A stretch of 64,000 nt of DNA from Flavobacterium branchiarum (GCF_030409845.1 NZ_JAUFQQ010000003.1:1550001-1614000), one strand, 5' to 3'; numbered from the stretch's first letter, positions 7,133 to 16,459 are shown. The notes: generated by a model not told the origin, from the sequence alone. Program-made: numbers and translations.

Positions 7133-9664
7133 ATGGGTTTCAAAAACTACATAGATTGTTTTAAAACAATTAAAAATATAATAAATAGCTATATGTTAAA
7201 TGGTTACGTGTTTGGTAAAAAGAATCATTCTTTATCGCAGTCTTTAAAATTTGTTGTATTTTTTATTTGCCTATTTTTTTTACCATCTGGAGTATTAGCA
7301 CAAAATGGAACGCTTTCGGGAGTTTTAAAACTTGATAATGGCACGCCAATTAGTTTTGCTGCAGTTGCTGTTAAAAACACTAAACATCAGATGATTACGG
7401 ATGATGAGGGTAAGTTTGAGTTTAGAGGTCTTGCACACGGACATTACGAAATTGAAGTTAGCTCTATCGAAATCACTAGAAAAAGTATTAAAGTTGACTT
7501 TAAAGGTAGTGGCGAAAGAATTTTATTAATTGTTGAGCCTTCATCAAGTTTAGGTTTAAAAGAAGTTGTAATTAATGTTAAGACTGAGAAAAAAGAGGTC
7601 GAGACTAAAGGGTTTGCTGTAAATGTAATTGATACTCAAAAGATGGCAATGCAGTCGATTCAGACCAATGAATTATTAGACCGATCGGCAGGGGTTCGTA
7701 TTAGACAAGATGGAGGATTGGGATCTAGAATTGATTATAATATTAATGGTTTATCTGGTAATGCTGTAAAGGTTTTTATTGATGGTATTCCTGCTTCTAA
7801 TTTTGGTTCTTCTTATTCTTTAAATAGTATTCCTCCAGCTTTAATTGACCGTATTGAAGTTTATAAAGGGGTTGTTCCTGCTAACCTTTCTGAGGACGCA
7901 CTAGGTGGAGCAATCAATATTATCTTGAAGAAAAAAACTAGAAATTCATTGGTAACATCGTATTCTCTTGGCTCATTTAATACGCACCAATGGAATATCG
8001 CAAGTAACTATAGAAAAGAGAATGGTTTAACAGTTGATGCTTCGGGTTTTTATAATTATAGTGATAATAACTATGAAGTTTGGGGGCAGAGCATAACATT
8101 TAAAGATTATACGGGTAAAACGACTACGAACCAACGTGCAAAACGGTTTCATGATGCTTATAAATCATACGGAACTAAGATTGAAGTTGGTTTCACTGAT
8201 GTAAAGTGGGCAGATCGATTTATGATTGGTGGTATTTTATCTAAAGATTATAAAGAGGTGCAACATGGTATTACAATGGATAATGTGTATGGAGATCGTC
8301 ATACGAGACGTAATTCTAGTATAGCAACATTAACGTATAGTAAGAACGATTTCTTGACTAAAGGATTGTCATTCAAAACCGATGCTAGTTATTCTTATCT
8401 AAAAAGACAAGCAATAGATACTGTAGGTATTATGTATGACTGGTCAGGTAAACCAATTATGTATCCTGATGGCACTTTTGTAAAGTATACTAGTGGAGCT
8501 GAGGTTGCTAGCGCTAAAACTCTGGGGATTAATACCGATAAAACTTTGTTTGTTCGTACCAACTTAGGATATACGTTAAATAGCAATAACACGATATATG
8601 CCAATTATATGTATAATAATTTTGTACGTGGTATATCGGATGAATTACAACCTTTAGGATTGCAACTATTAGAGAATACTAGAGATTTACAAAAAAATAT
8701 TGTTTCGTTTACCTATGAGAATTTAGCTTTTTCTCAAAAACTGAGAACGAATGTTTTTTATAAGCATTATTTTCAAAAGGTTACTTCAAATGAGCCTTTT
8801 AGACAAGATATTACTCCGGGTATTCCTAATTACGAGATGAGAGTATTTACTAAAAAATCTGATTTTAGTGGCTACGGGATTACATTATCGTATGAGTTAA
8901 ACCCTAATTTATATTTGTTAGGATCTGCTGAGAAAGCTATGCGTTTGCCAAGTGCTAACGAATTGTTTGGTAATATTAATGACAATTTACTTGCTCCAGC
9001 TGGTGAACTAAAACCTGAAACAAGTCACAATGTTAATATTGGTGTAAACTGGTCGGGATTAAAATTTAATAGTCATTCTATTAGGTTAAATGCCTCTCTA
9101 TTTTATAGAGATACAAAGGGGATGATTAGAGAATCTATACGAGCTGGTAGCTTTACGTATTCGCAATTTGAAAACCTAGAGAATGTATTGTCTCGTGGGA
9201 TAGATGCTGAGTTAATTTATGATTATGCTAAGAAGTTTAATCTTTCTCTTAATATATCAAAATTTGAGTCTTTGTTTAATACTCGTTTTGATGCCAATGG
9301 AGCTCCATACTTGTTTTATCGTATGCAAATAAGAAACGAACCTTCGTTTAAATTCAATATCAATGCTGTCTATTATCAGGATGATTTATTTGCAAAAAAA
9401 TCAAAGGCTTCGATCTATTATAATATTAGCTATGTGGATGAATTTCTTAGAAACTGGGCCAATGTTGGTGGAAAGAACTTAGACTATATTCCGACACAAT
9501 TTTCTAATAGCATAGGGGTTGCCTATACTTTTCCATCTAATAAATTCACAATTAGTGTGGATGCAAAAAACATATTCGATCAACAGATATTTGACAATTT
9601 TGGTCTGCAAAAACCAGGTCGTGCATTTTATGCCAAACTTACATATTCATTAACTTCAAAATAA
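7133..9664 (+). CDS. TonB-dependent outer-membrane receptor (siderophore type)
   Basis: 843 residues. A signal peptide lies at roughly 38-56 (FVVFFICLFFLPSGVLAQ) after an unusually long charged N-terminus; an internal ATG at 7193 would give a more normal signal. Then a carboxypeptidase-D-regulatory-like domain (about 60-135), a plug domain with GLSGNAVKVFIDGIP and DRIEVYKGVVP, and a 22-stranded beta-barrel ending LTYSLTSK, with a C-terminal region containing VDAKNIFDQQIFDNFG and the PGRAFYAKL segment typical of ferric-siderophore receptors. It is not SusC-like in size (about 840 instead of 1000+). The next gene follows after 9 nt, so the two are cotranscribed, and an AraC regulator is divergent. 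Substrate is inferred as iron-siderophore. Confidence 0.88.
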   Translation: MGFKNYIDCFKTIKNIINSYMLNGYVFGKKNHSLSQSLKFVVFFICLFFLPSGVLAQNGTLSGVLKLDNGTPISFAAVAVKNTKHQMITDDEGKFEFRGLAHGHYEIEVSSIEITRKSIKVDFKGSGERILLIVEPSSSLGLKEVVINVKTEKKEVETKGFAVNVIDTQKMAMQSIQTNELLDRSAGVRIRQDGGLGSRIDYNINGLSGNAVKVFIDGIPASNFGSSYSLNSIPPALIDRIEVYKGVVPANLSEDALGGAINIILKKKTRNSLVTSYSLGSFNTHQWNIASNYRKENGLTVDASGFYNYSDNNYEVWGQSITFKDYTGKTTTNQRAKRFHDAYKSYGTKIEVGFTDVKWADRFMIGGILSKDYKEVQHGITMDNVYGDRHTRRNSSIATLTYSKNDFLTKGLSFKTDASYSYLKRQAIDTVGIMYDWSGKPIMYPDGTFVKYTSGAEVASAKTLGINTDKTLFVRTNLGYTLNSNNTIYANYMYNNFVRGISDELQPLGLQLLENTRDLQKNIVSFTYENLAFSQKLRTNVFYKHYFQKVTSNEPFRQDITPGIPNYEMRVFTKKSDFSGYGITLSYELNPNLYLLGSAEKAMRLPSANELFGNINDNLLAPAGELKPETSHNVNIGVNWSGLKFNSHSIRLNASLFYRDTKGMIRESIRAGSFTYSQFENLENVLSRGIDAELIYDYAKKFNLSLNISKFESLFNTRFDANGAPYLFYRMQIRNEPSFKFNINAVYYQDDLFAKKSKASIYYNISYVDEFLRNWANVGGKNLDYIPTQFSNSIGVAYTFPSNKFTISVDAKNIFDQQIFDNFGLQKPGRAFYAKLTYSLTSK

Positions 9665-9673
9665 TCAATCACA

Positions 9674-10993
9674 ATGAAAATTAAATTTAGAAATTTAAAA
9701 AGTACATTACTTTCTGGTGCTTTTGCAATAGCTTTATTGAGCTCATGTAGCAATAACGATAATGATGGGGAAACTGCTCCGACATTACCAGAAGTAAAAA
9801 AAAGCTTCCAGTTAGCATTTGCTAGTGGTTCAGGTAGTATTTCTGGAACTTATCTTCAAGGTCTTACAGATATTTCTCAAGGTGAAATTTCATTCTCTGG
9901 AAAAGGATATTCAATGACTTCATCGCGTACTGCTAGAGTATTTACTTCTACAGATGGTTCTATTGTTTATAGCCTTAACTATACAATAGGTACTATTGAC
10001 AAGTTAACTTACCATGGTGCTGATAATTATAAAACAATAACAACTTTTGATGCTTCTATTCCATTAGGAGTAAAAGCTGTTCGTTTTACAAAAATGAATG
10101 ATAAAGTTGGGTCTGTACATAATATTGCTGCAGTTGCACAATATGGTGGAGCTGAGAATAAAGATTATTTAAAACACAAAATGACTGTTGCTATTGGTAT
10201 TCTTGACTTAGAGGCAATGAATTTCGGTACTAACTTTAAAAAAGATATTGATTTAGTTCTTCCTGGAACTTTGGCTAGTGAAGGATATTATATTTCTCGT
10301 ATTGACTGTCCTGTTGTTTCTGGAAACAAATTGTATTATGGAGCAGCTGTTAGCAAATTTAACGCAGCAACTGGTAAAGCGGGTGAAACAGATAAGACAT
10401 TTACTCTTGTACTTGATTACCCAAGTTTAGCGAATGCTACTGTTATTAGTACTTCGCATGTTAAAGGGGCTACAAATGGTTACCGTACTCCTACACAACA
10501 CTTTAATGAAGCTGGTGAAATCATGCAAATGGTTAGCAACGGAAAAGACTTAAACATTGTAAAAATCAAAGATGGTAAATACGATGAAACTTATAAATTT
10601 AGCGTAAGTGGCTTATTAGGAAGAGATGCTTCTAGTAATGGTTGGTTTTATGCTGGTAACGGAATTGGTTATGTTCCTTATGAGAAAATAGGTGAAGACA
10701 AAATTCAGATTGGTGTTAATCCAAGTGGTGAACCAACTTATTCAGGTTCATGGGGATTGGCAAGAGTAGATTTTAAAAACAATACAATTGTTGATTTAGT
10801 TGTTCCTAAAGGATTATGGTTACAACAATACCAAAATTCAGTTGTAAGAGATGGAAAATTCTATATTGCTTTAACTCCAGTTGGTGTACAAGGAAATATC
10901 TACATCTATGATGTTAACTCTGCAAATCCTAATGGTACTGTTGGTGCAAAAGTATTCTCTGGTGCTGATCAATACTATATCGGTATATTCTAA
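9674..10993 (+). CDS. DUF4374 lipoprotein, XusB-like
   Basis: 439 residues with a lipoprotein signal; Cys25 follows LLSS in LLSSCSN. An acidic linker (NNDNDGE) behind the Cys is the kind of lipoprotein export signal that sends Bacteroidota lipoproteins to the cell surface. The rest is repetitive beta-sheet, consistent with a propeller (repeated units such as RTARVFTSTDGSIVYSLNY and GSWGLARVDFKNNTIVDL). DUF4374 proteins occur next to TonB receptors; Bacteroides thetaiotaomicron XusB, a surface siderophore-binding lipoprotein, belongs to this family as I recall. Here it directly follows the receptor, suggesting a receptor-lipoprotein pair. The PepSY inner-membrane partner (XusC) expected next is absent. 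Confidence 0.8.
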   Translation: MKIKFRNLKSTLLSGAFAIALLSSCSNNDNDGETAPTLPEVKKSFQLAFASGSGSISGTYLQGLTDISQGEISFSGKGYSMTSSRTARVFTSTDGSIVYSLNYTIGTIDKLTYHGADNYKTITTFDASIPLGVKAVRFTKMNDKVGSVHNIAAVAQYGGAENKDYLKHKMTVAIGILDLEAMNFGTNFKKDIDLVLPGTLASEGYYISRIDCPVVSGNKLYYGAAVSKFNAATGKAGETDKTFTLVLDYPSLANATVISTSHVKGATNGYRTPTQHFNEAGEIMQMVSNGKDLNIVKIKDGKYDETYKFSVSGLLGRDASSNGWFYAGNGIGYVPYEKIGEDKIQIGVNPSGEPTYSGSWGLARVDFKNNTIVDLVVPKGLWLQQYQNSVVRDGKFYIALTPVGVQGNIYIYDVNSANPNGTVGAKVFSGADQYYIGIF

Positions 10994-11017
10994 TACTTTT
11001 TTTCAATACTAAAAAAA

Positions 11018-11051
11018 AGCAGCGATTTATTTAGAGTCGCTGCTTTTTTTT
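11018..11051. terminator. Intrinsic terminator after the DUF4374 gene
   Basis: An 8-bp perfect stem (AGCAGCGA / TCGCTGCT, 11018-11025 and 11037-11044) is preceded by an A run and followed by a T run, so it could work in both directions. It lies 25 nt after the stop codon. Confidence 0.85.
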
Positions 11052-11099
11052 TGAGGTTCTGAGTTGTAAAGGTTCTGAGTTGTAAAGGTTCTGATTTGC

Positions 11100-11930
11100 A
11101 AATGTTTAGAGAAGGATAGGTTCAAAGGAGGAAAACTTTGCGGTTCTGCGTCTTTGCGAGAGATAGTCTCACTGACGGAGGCTCAAAGACTCAAAGCTAC
11201 AAAGCAACAAAGGAGGAAAGCAACAAAGGAGGAAAGGTTGAAAGGAAGAAAACTGAAAACTGGGACTGTCCTTCGACACCGCTCAGGATGACAATATTGA
11301 GACTGATTACTCAATAGAGGATCAAAGGCACGTTAGCGAAAAAACTTTGTGATTCTGCGTCTTTGCGAGAAATAGTCTCAATAATTGAAGTTGCAAAGTA
11401 GCAAAGGAACAAAGGAGGAAAGGTTCAAAGGAAGAAAACTGAAAACGGGGACTGTTCTTCGACACCGCTCAGGATGACAATACTGAGACTGATTACTCAA
11501 TAGAGAATCAAAGGTTCAAATCAGGAAAGATTCAAAGGCACGTTAGCGAAAAAACTTTGCGATGCTGCGTCTTTGCGAGAGATAGTCTCACTGACGGAGG
11601 CTCAAAGCAACAAAGGAGGAAAGGTTCAAAGGAAGAAAACTGAAAACGGGGACTGTCCTTCGACACCGCTCAGGATGACAATACTGAGACTGATTACTCA
11701 ATAGAGAATCAAAGGTTCAAATCAGGAAAGATTCAAAGGTATGTTGGCGAAAAACTTTGCGATTCTGCGTCTTTGCGAGAGATAGTCTCAATAAATGAAG
11801 TTTCAGAGTTGAAAGGTGCAGAGGATCAAAGGCACGTTAGCGAAAAAACTTTGCGATTCTACGTCTTTGCGAGAAATAGTCTCAATAAATGAAGTTTCAA
11901 AGTAGCAAAGGCTCAAAGCTACCAAGGTTT
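11100..11930. repeat. Gene-free minisatellite-like repeat block
   Basis: No gene is seen between 11045 and 12065. Three long units share GGGACTGT(C/T)CTTCGACACC followed by GCTCAGGATGACAAT at about 11262, 11448 and 11649 (spacing about 186 and 201 nt). A second motif, TGCGTCTTTGCGAGAGATAG with small changes, recurs five times from about 11137 to 11880. Between them are purine-rich CAAAGGAGGAAAGGTTCAAAG stretches. Short open frames here are by-products of the repeats. Confidence 0.8.
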
Positions 11931-11967
11931 CTGCTTGAATACAAAACGGCAATGGTATTCTAAAGCC

Positions 11968-12038
11968 TAGCCCAGATAGCAACGGCATCCTTTTCTTTGT
12001 TTCTTTAACAAAGAAAAGATATAGTGAATAGCTGGAAA
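11968..12038. repeat. Second copy of the 72-nt hairpin repeat
   Basis: It matches 5803-5875 almost throughout, including the CTTTTCTTTGTT / AACAAAGAAAAG stem. It lies just downstream of the rhtA-like gene's stop codon (minus strand), where it could end that transcript. Confidence 0.7.
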
Positions 12039-12065
12039 ATGCTTCTAAAAATTATAAAGAAATTC

Positions 12066-12929
12066 TTAATCCTTTATTGGAATTGTTTTTTTTGCTGTCA
12101 TTGTTGAGCCAACAGATGCTATTATCACAAAAAACACGGCAATTATTTCGCTTACACGTAGGTGTTCTTGCAAAAATAAGAAAGCACAAATAGATGCTGC
12201 AGCTGGTTCTAAACTCATTAATATACTAAAGGTACGTGGAGGAAGTTGACCTAGTGCTTTCATTTCTAATGTAAACGGTATAGCGCTTGATAGTAAGGCA
12301 AGTGCAATTCCCATTCCTAAAAGATTAGGTGTTAGGTTGCTTAATCCATTTTCCATAATTCCAAAAGGGATTATAAGTAGAGAGGCAAACAACATTCCGG
12401 TTGATACAGCATCACCGTCTTTCATTACTTTAGAGACTTTCCCGCCCAATACAATATATGTTGCCCAAAAAACACCTGCTAATAAAGCAAATAAAGCCCC
12501 AACCATGTCAATTCCGTTACCAGACCATGGTGCAATAAGTGCAATTCCTATCGCAGCGATAAATACCCATAAATAATCTATTAAGCGTTTTGATCCAAAA
12601 ACGGCTAATACTAAAGGACCTACAAATTCTAAAGTAACTGCCAAACCAACTGGAATTCGCTCTATTGCGAGATAAAAAATTAGGTTCATTGATCCTAATG
12701 ATAATCCGTAAGGAATTACAAGTTTCCACTGTTCGGGAGTTATTTTACGTAAGTTTGGTCTGTAAGCTAAATATAGAATTATTGCTGAAATCCCTATACG
12801 TAACGATGCTGTTCCTGCCGCTCCAATAGAAGGGAAAAGACTTTTTGCAATCGCTGCTCCAAACTGTACACTTATGATTGCTAAGAGAATTGCTGGAAGT
12901 GGTGGTATATTTATTAGTTTATTTTTCAT
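12066..12929 (-). CDS. rhtA: RhtA-like amino-acid exporter (EamA/DMT family)
   Basis: 287 residues with ten predicted membrane segments and the two EamA halves of drug/metabolite transporters. Resemblance to E. coli RhtA (threonine/homoserine exporter) runs along the whole length: SVQFGAAIAKSLFP, YGLSLGSMNLIFYLAIERIP, VALEF-type motif VTLEFVGPLVLAVFGSKR, and near the end LGQLPPRTFSILMSLEPA. The substrate in this organism is inferred from that similarity. The gene is monocistronic, with a clear -7 box 26 nt upstream. Confidence 0.85.
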   Translation of the reverse strand: MKNKLINIPPLPAILLAIISVQFGAAIAKSLFPSIGAAGTASLRIGISAIILYLAYRPNLRKITPEQWKLVIPYGLSLGSMNLIFYLAIERIPVGLAVTLEFVGPLVLAVFGSKRLIDYLWVFIAAIGIALIAPWSGNGIDMVGALFALLAGVFWATYIVLGGKVSKVMKDGDAVSTGMLFASLLIIPFGIMENGLSNLTPNLLGMGIALALLSSAIPFTLEMKALGQLPPRTFSILMSLEPAAASICAFLFLQEHLRVSEIIAVFFVIIASVGSTMTAKKTIPIKD

Positions 12930-12954
12930 GAGAATCCTTCAAAATATGAGGGCG

Positions 12955-12962
12955 CAAAAGTA
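12955..12962 (-). promoter_or_regulatory. -7 box TACTTTTG for rhtA
   Basis: Minus-strand TACTTTTGCGCC fits the TAnnTTTG consensus, and its 3' edge is 26 nt from the start codon, which would give a leader of about 20 nt. Confidence 0.55.
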
Positions 12963-13137
12963 CAAAAAAAATCACTCATAATTTTGGCTGATAAGTTAAA
13001 TGAATTGTAAAGTTTTTTGTAAGATTTTTAAATGCATTAAAAGTTTTTTTAACTAGTTCATTTTTGAATTATTTAATGGAGAAGTTTTGATTTACGTATT
13101 TAACTAATTAGTTTTGAAATGTATAAAATAGTAAGCT

Positions 13138-13629
13138 ATGAATGTTGTAATTGTTCCTATCGAAAATGAATATTCTGATGCAGTAATCGATTTGATTTTA
13201 AATATCCAGCAAAAGGAATTTAATGTTCCGATTACTTTAGAAGACCAGCCGGATCTTCTGGAAATTAATAATTTTTATCATAAACCGGGAGGTTGTTTTT
13301 GGGGCGCTTTTGCAGATGGAGAATTGGTTGGCACTATTGCTTTAGTAAAATATGATGATAGTAGGGAGGGGGCTATAAGAAAGATGTTTGTAAAAAAGGA
13401 ATATCGAGGAAAAGAGCTATTTATTGCCCAACAACTTCTGGATAAATTGATTACTTTTAGCCAACATAATTAGATACATGATTTATATTTGGGGACAATA
13501 TCAGTATTAGAAGCAGCTTTACGATTTTATGAAAGAAATGATTTTGTTCGAATCGAGAAAGAATCTCTTCCCGTAGCGTTTCCTGTAATGGGGGCTGATA
13601 ATGTTTTTTGTCATTTAAAATTAAGTTAG
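13138..13629 (+). pseudogene. GNAT acetyltransferase interrupted by an in-frame TAG
   Basis: The frame reads a GNAT domain of 111 residues (GGCFWGAFADGELVGTIALVKYD, then IRKMFVKKEYRGKELFIAQQLLDKL), meets TAG at 13471-13473, and continues in the same frame as IHDLYLGTISVLEAALRFYERNDF to a stop at 13627-13629. The continuation is the normal C-terminal GNAT core (YLGT...A..FYERNGF), so a single base change separates this from an intact 163-residue enzyme. The full gene would end 4 nt before the MarR gene, forming the common Bacteroidota MarR/GNAT pair. It could be a recent nonsense mutation or a sequencing error. The 111-residue product lacks the last strands and is probably inactive. Confidence 0.85.
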
Positions 13630-13633
13630 ATAT

Positions 13634-14116
13634 ATGAATATTATAGATGAATTAGGTATTTTGGCTTTATCAACAAGGTTGCAACGCCTTAGTGAACAAT
13701 TGCGTAAAGACGGTGCCTTGCTCTACAAATCTTTCGATATTGAGTTTGAACCGAAGTGGTTCCCTGTAGTTTTTACTCTTCACAACAGAGGTGTTTTAAG
13801 TGTCGTTGAAATTGCTAATGAGATTGGTTACACCCATCCATCTACTATTAGTTTGCTAAAGGAATTAGAGAAACACAAACTAATTCGTTCTAAAAAAGAT
13901 AAAGAAGACGAACGTAAGCGCTTAATTGTACTTACCCCAAAAGGACAAACTATTATTGTACAAATGAAACCGGTATGGGAAATTATCTCTCAAGTTCTTA
14001 ATGATATTACGGATAATGAGAATAACTTATTGAAAGCCATAAATGAAACCGAAGCTAAAATTGCTGATATGAGCCTTTTCCAGCGGGCACTTCAACTAAA
14101 AGAAAGTAAGTCGTAA
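13634..14116 (+). CDS. MarR-family transcriptional regulator
   Basis: 160 residues with a winged helix: LSVVEIANEIGYTHPSTISLLKELEKHKLI is the HTH and RSKKDKEDERKRLIVLTPKG the wing, which has the expected D-x-R-x-x-x-L pattern. It starts 4 nt after the end of the broken GNAT gene, so the two were one operon. MarR/GNAT pairs, sometimes fused, are frequent in this phylum and often self-regulating. The ligand is unknown. Confidence 0.88.
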   Translation: MNIIDELGILALSTRLQRLSEQLRKDGALLYKSFDIEFEPKWFPVVFTLHNRGVLSVVEIANEIGYTHPSTISLLKELEKHKLIRSKKDKEDERKRLIVLTPKGQTIIVQMKPVWEIISQVLNDITDNENNLLKAINETEAKIADMSLFQRALQLKESKS

Positions 14117-14126
14117 TCAAAAATAT

Positions 14127-14152
14127 AAAACCGCTATTAGCGGTTTTTTTTA
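14127..14152 (+). terminator. Terminator after the MarR gene
   Basis: AAACCGCT and AGCGGTTT (14128-14147 overall) form an 8-bp stem with a four-base loop, followed by a run of seven T. It lies 11 nt after the stop codon. Confidence 0.85.
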
Positions 14153-14249
14153 TGGCTTCATATTTTATAAATTATTTATGAAAAGTATAATTATATAGAA
14201 TTTTGGCAACAAAAAATTATACAGAAGCTTTTTTTTGAGTTGAATTTTA

Positions 14250-14288
14250 GCCACAGATTAAAATTTTTGCCCCCTTTTTAATCTGTGT
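14250..14288. repeat. Degenerate GCCACAGATTAAA palindrome
   Basis: A third copy of the palindrome seen at 2158 and 2267, with the right arm shortened to TTTTAATCTGTG. It lies between the MarR terminator and the nagB stop codon. Confidence 0.6.
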
Positions 14289-14313
14289 TAATTGCTAAAA
14301 TCTATACTTCTTA

Positions 14314-16251
14314 TTAATAATCAAAACGTTTAAAAGCTTCGATTGCTTCATACTCAGCCAGTCCTAAATCATCATATAAAATCGCCGTGTTTTTATTGCG
14401 ATCTTCGGCTCTAACCCAAAACTCTCTGGAGTCATTTCCTTGAAACATTACTCTGTCTTTTTGAGATTGATGATACAAAATCGCATGGCGTTTTAATAAT
14501 ACTTCTGATGGACTTAACGGTACAGCCATGTCTATTTCATGAATATCCCATTCGTGCCATGCTCCTCTGTACAACCATAACCAGCAATCATGCATATAAG
14601 GCTTTGACTTTAATTCCTTCAGCGCAGCAAATATGGCATTTAAACATACCTCATGCGTTCCGTGTGGATCTGCTAAATCTCCTGCTGCAAACACCTGATG
14701 TGGTTTTATTTTTTCGATGATATTTTTTACGATAGCAATATCTTCAAGCCCTAACGGATTTTTCTTAATTTGTCCTGTCTCATAAAATGGAAGATCTAGG
14801 AAATGGGTATTTTCATCTTTTAATCCAATATATCTCGTTGCTGCATACGATTCTCTACGGCGGATAAGTCCTTTTAACTTTCTCACTTCCAATGAATCAA
14901 TTTGATTTTCCGATTTGTTATTCAGAAACTCAATCACAGATTTAAAATTTATTTTTGCACCTGCATCAGCAATAAAATCATTACTAACCTCAGCAAACTT
15001 TAATGCCTCATCATCAGTTACTGCAATATTTCCAGAGGTTTGATATACTACGTGTACATCATGTCCTTGCTTTATTAATTTGGAGAATGTTCCTCCCATC
15101 GAGATAACATCATCATCTGGATGTGGACTAAAAAGGATAATTCTTTTCTTAGCTGGATTGGCTCTCTCTGGACGATGCGAATCGTCTGTATTAGGTTTTC
15201 CTCCTGGCCATCCTGTAATGGTGTGTTGCAATACATTGAACATATTGATATTCAAATCGTAAGCAGAACCTTCTTGAGCCAATAAATCGGACATTCCGTT
15301 ATTGTTATAATCTCTGTCGGTTAATTTTAAAATAGATTGTTTTGTTTTTTGGCACAACCAAACAATCGCTTTACTTTTTAATTCTTGATTCCAAATGCAT
15401 TCTCCTACCAACCATGGTGTTTTAAAACGTGTTAGTTCTGATGCCGCCGATTGATCTAATACAAAAGTTGCATTACCGTGGTTTTGCAAAAATGTAGCTG
15501 GAACTTCTGAGCTAATATCACCTTGAATGGTTCTCTTGATAATATCGGCTTTGTTTTGTCCCCAAGCCATCAGTACTATTCTTTTGGATCTGAGAATTGT
15601 AGATACTCCCATTGTAATGGCCCTTTTTGGCACATTATCAATCCCGTTAAAATCGGAAGAAGCATCTACTCTCGTTATATGATCCAAAGTAATAATACGT
15701 GTTCCTGAGTTTATGTGCGATCCCGGCTCATTAAATCCTACGTGCCCAGTACGACCAATTCCTAATAATTGAAAATCTAGTCCTCCAGCATTTTTAATAT
15801 TTATTTCATAATCAATACAATATTGATTCAATTTATCAATCGAAACCGTACCATCTGGAATATTCACATTTTCTGGTTTAATATCGATATGATTAAACAA
15901 ATGTTGATGCATGAAATGGTGGTAACTCTGGTTATTTTCTTTAGTCATCGGATAATATTCATCCAAATTAAAAGTAACAACATTACTAAAACTCAATCCT
16001 TCTTCATTGTGCATTCTAACTAATTCTTCATATACTTTGATAGGTGAAGAACCTGTCGCTAAACCTAGTACACAAGATTTGTTTTTTTCTTGTTTTGATC
16101 TAATTAATTGAGCAATTTCCTGCGCAACAATTATCGATGCTTCGGTAGAATTCTTGAAGATTTCATTGTGGATTTTTTCAAATCGTGTTTCTTCAAATTT
16201 ACCAGCACTTTTATAACTAATATCTGGTTTGGTTTCTATAGCACTTTTCAT
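14314..16251 (-). CDS. nagB: Glucosamine-6-phosphate deaminase fused to a PIG-L deacetylase domain
   Basis: 645 residues. The N-terminal half (about 20-285) is NagB, which converts GlcN-6-P to Fru-6-P and ammonia: ATGSSP (65-70), NLDEYY with D97, and GIGRTGHVGFNEPGS (164-178) with H170 and E175. The E. coli position D141 is Thr168 here; other NagB enzymes also vary at this position. The C-terminal half is a PIG-L/LmbE-like zinc deacetylase domain with SPHPDDDV (375-382) and DPHGTHE (528-534). Fusions of this length are typical of Bacteroidota NagB. It is the last gene of the minus-strand sialic acid locus, 302 nt after nagA, separated by a weak hairpin and so possibly also separately transcribed. 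Confidence 0.92.
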   Translation of the reverse strand: MKSAIETKPDISYKSAGKFEETRFEKIHNEIFKNSTEASIIVAQEIAQLIRSKQEKNKSCVLGLATGSSPIKVYEELVRMHNEEGLSFSNVVTFNLDEYYPMTKENNQSYHHFMHQHLFNHIDIKPENVNIPDGTVSIDKLNQYCIDYEINIKNAGGLDFQLLGIGRTGHVGFNEPGSHINSGTRIITLDHITRVDASSDFNGIDNVPKRAITMGVSTILRSKRIVLMAWGQNKADIIKRTIQGDISSEVPATFLQNHGNATFVLDQSAASELTRFKTPWLVGECIWNQELKSKAIVWLCQKTKQSILKLTDRDYNNNGMSDLLAQEGSAYDLNINMFNVLQHTITGWPGGKPNTDDSHRPERANPAKKRIILFSPHPDDDVISMGGTFSKLIKQGHDVHVVYQTSGNIAVTDDEALKFAEVSNDFIADAGAKINFKSVIEFLNNKSENQIDSLEVRKLKGLIRRRESYAATRYIGLKDENTHFLDLPFYETGQIKKNPLGLEDIAIVKNIIEKIKPHQVFAAGDLADPHGTHEVCLNAIFAALKELKSKPYMHDCWLWLYRGAWHEWDIHEIDMAVPLSPSEVLLKRHAILYHQSQKDRVMFQGNDSREFWVRAEDRNKNTAILYDDLGLAEYEAIEAFKRFDY

Positions 16252-16459
16252 TTTTGTATTTATTTGAGTTGGTTATTTTGTAAGTTGAGTGTTGTCTTTA
16301 GTTAATTTTTTGATGTAGTTCTCTACGCGATTCATTTTGAGTGAAACGCCTTTTAGACTTTTTTAATTATTGTTTTATGGTTTTATGGTTTTTTAGTAGT
16401 AATCCTTATCGGGATTAGGTAATTATTTATTGGCTTGTATTTTGTGGTTAGCAATGAAA

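Noticed and set aside
11803..11988. Minus-strand 61-codon frame in the 11-12 kb repeat block
   Set aside because: It falls wholly in repeat sequence and matches no family.
12337..12576. Plus-strand frames opposite rhtA, sialidase, nagB and other genes
   Set aside because: They lie opposite long well-supported genes, have no family match, and show no start signals.
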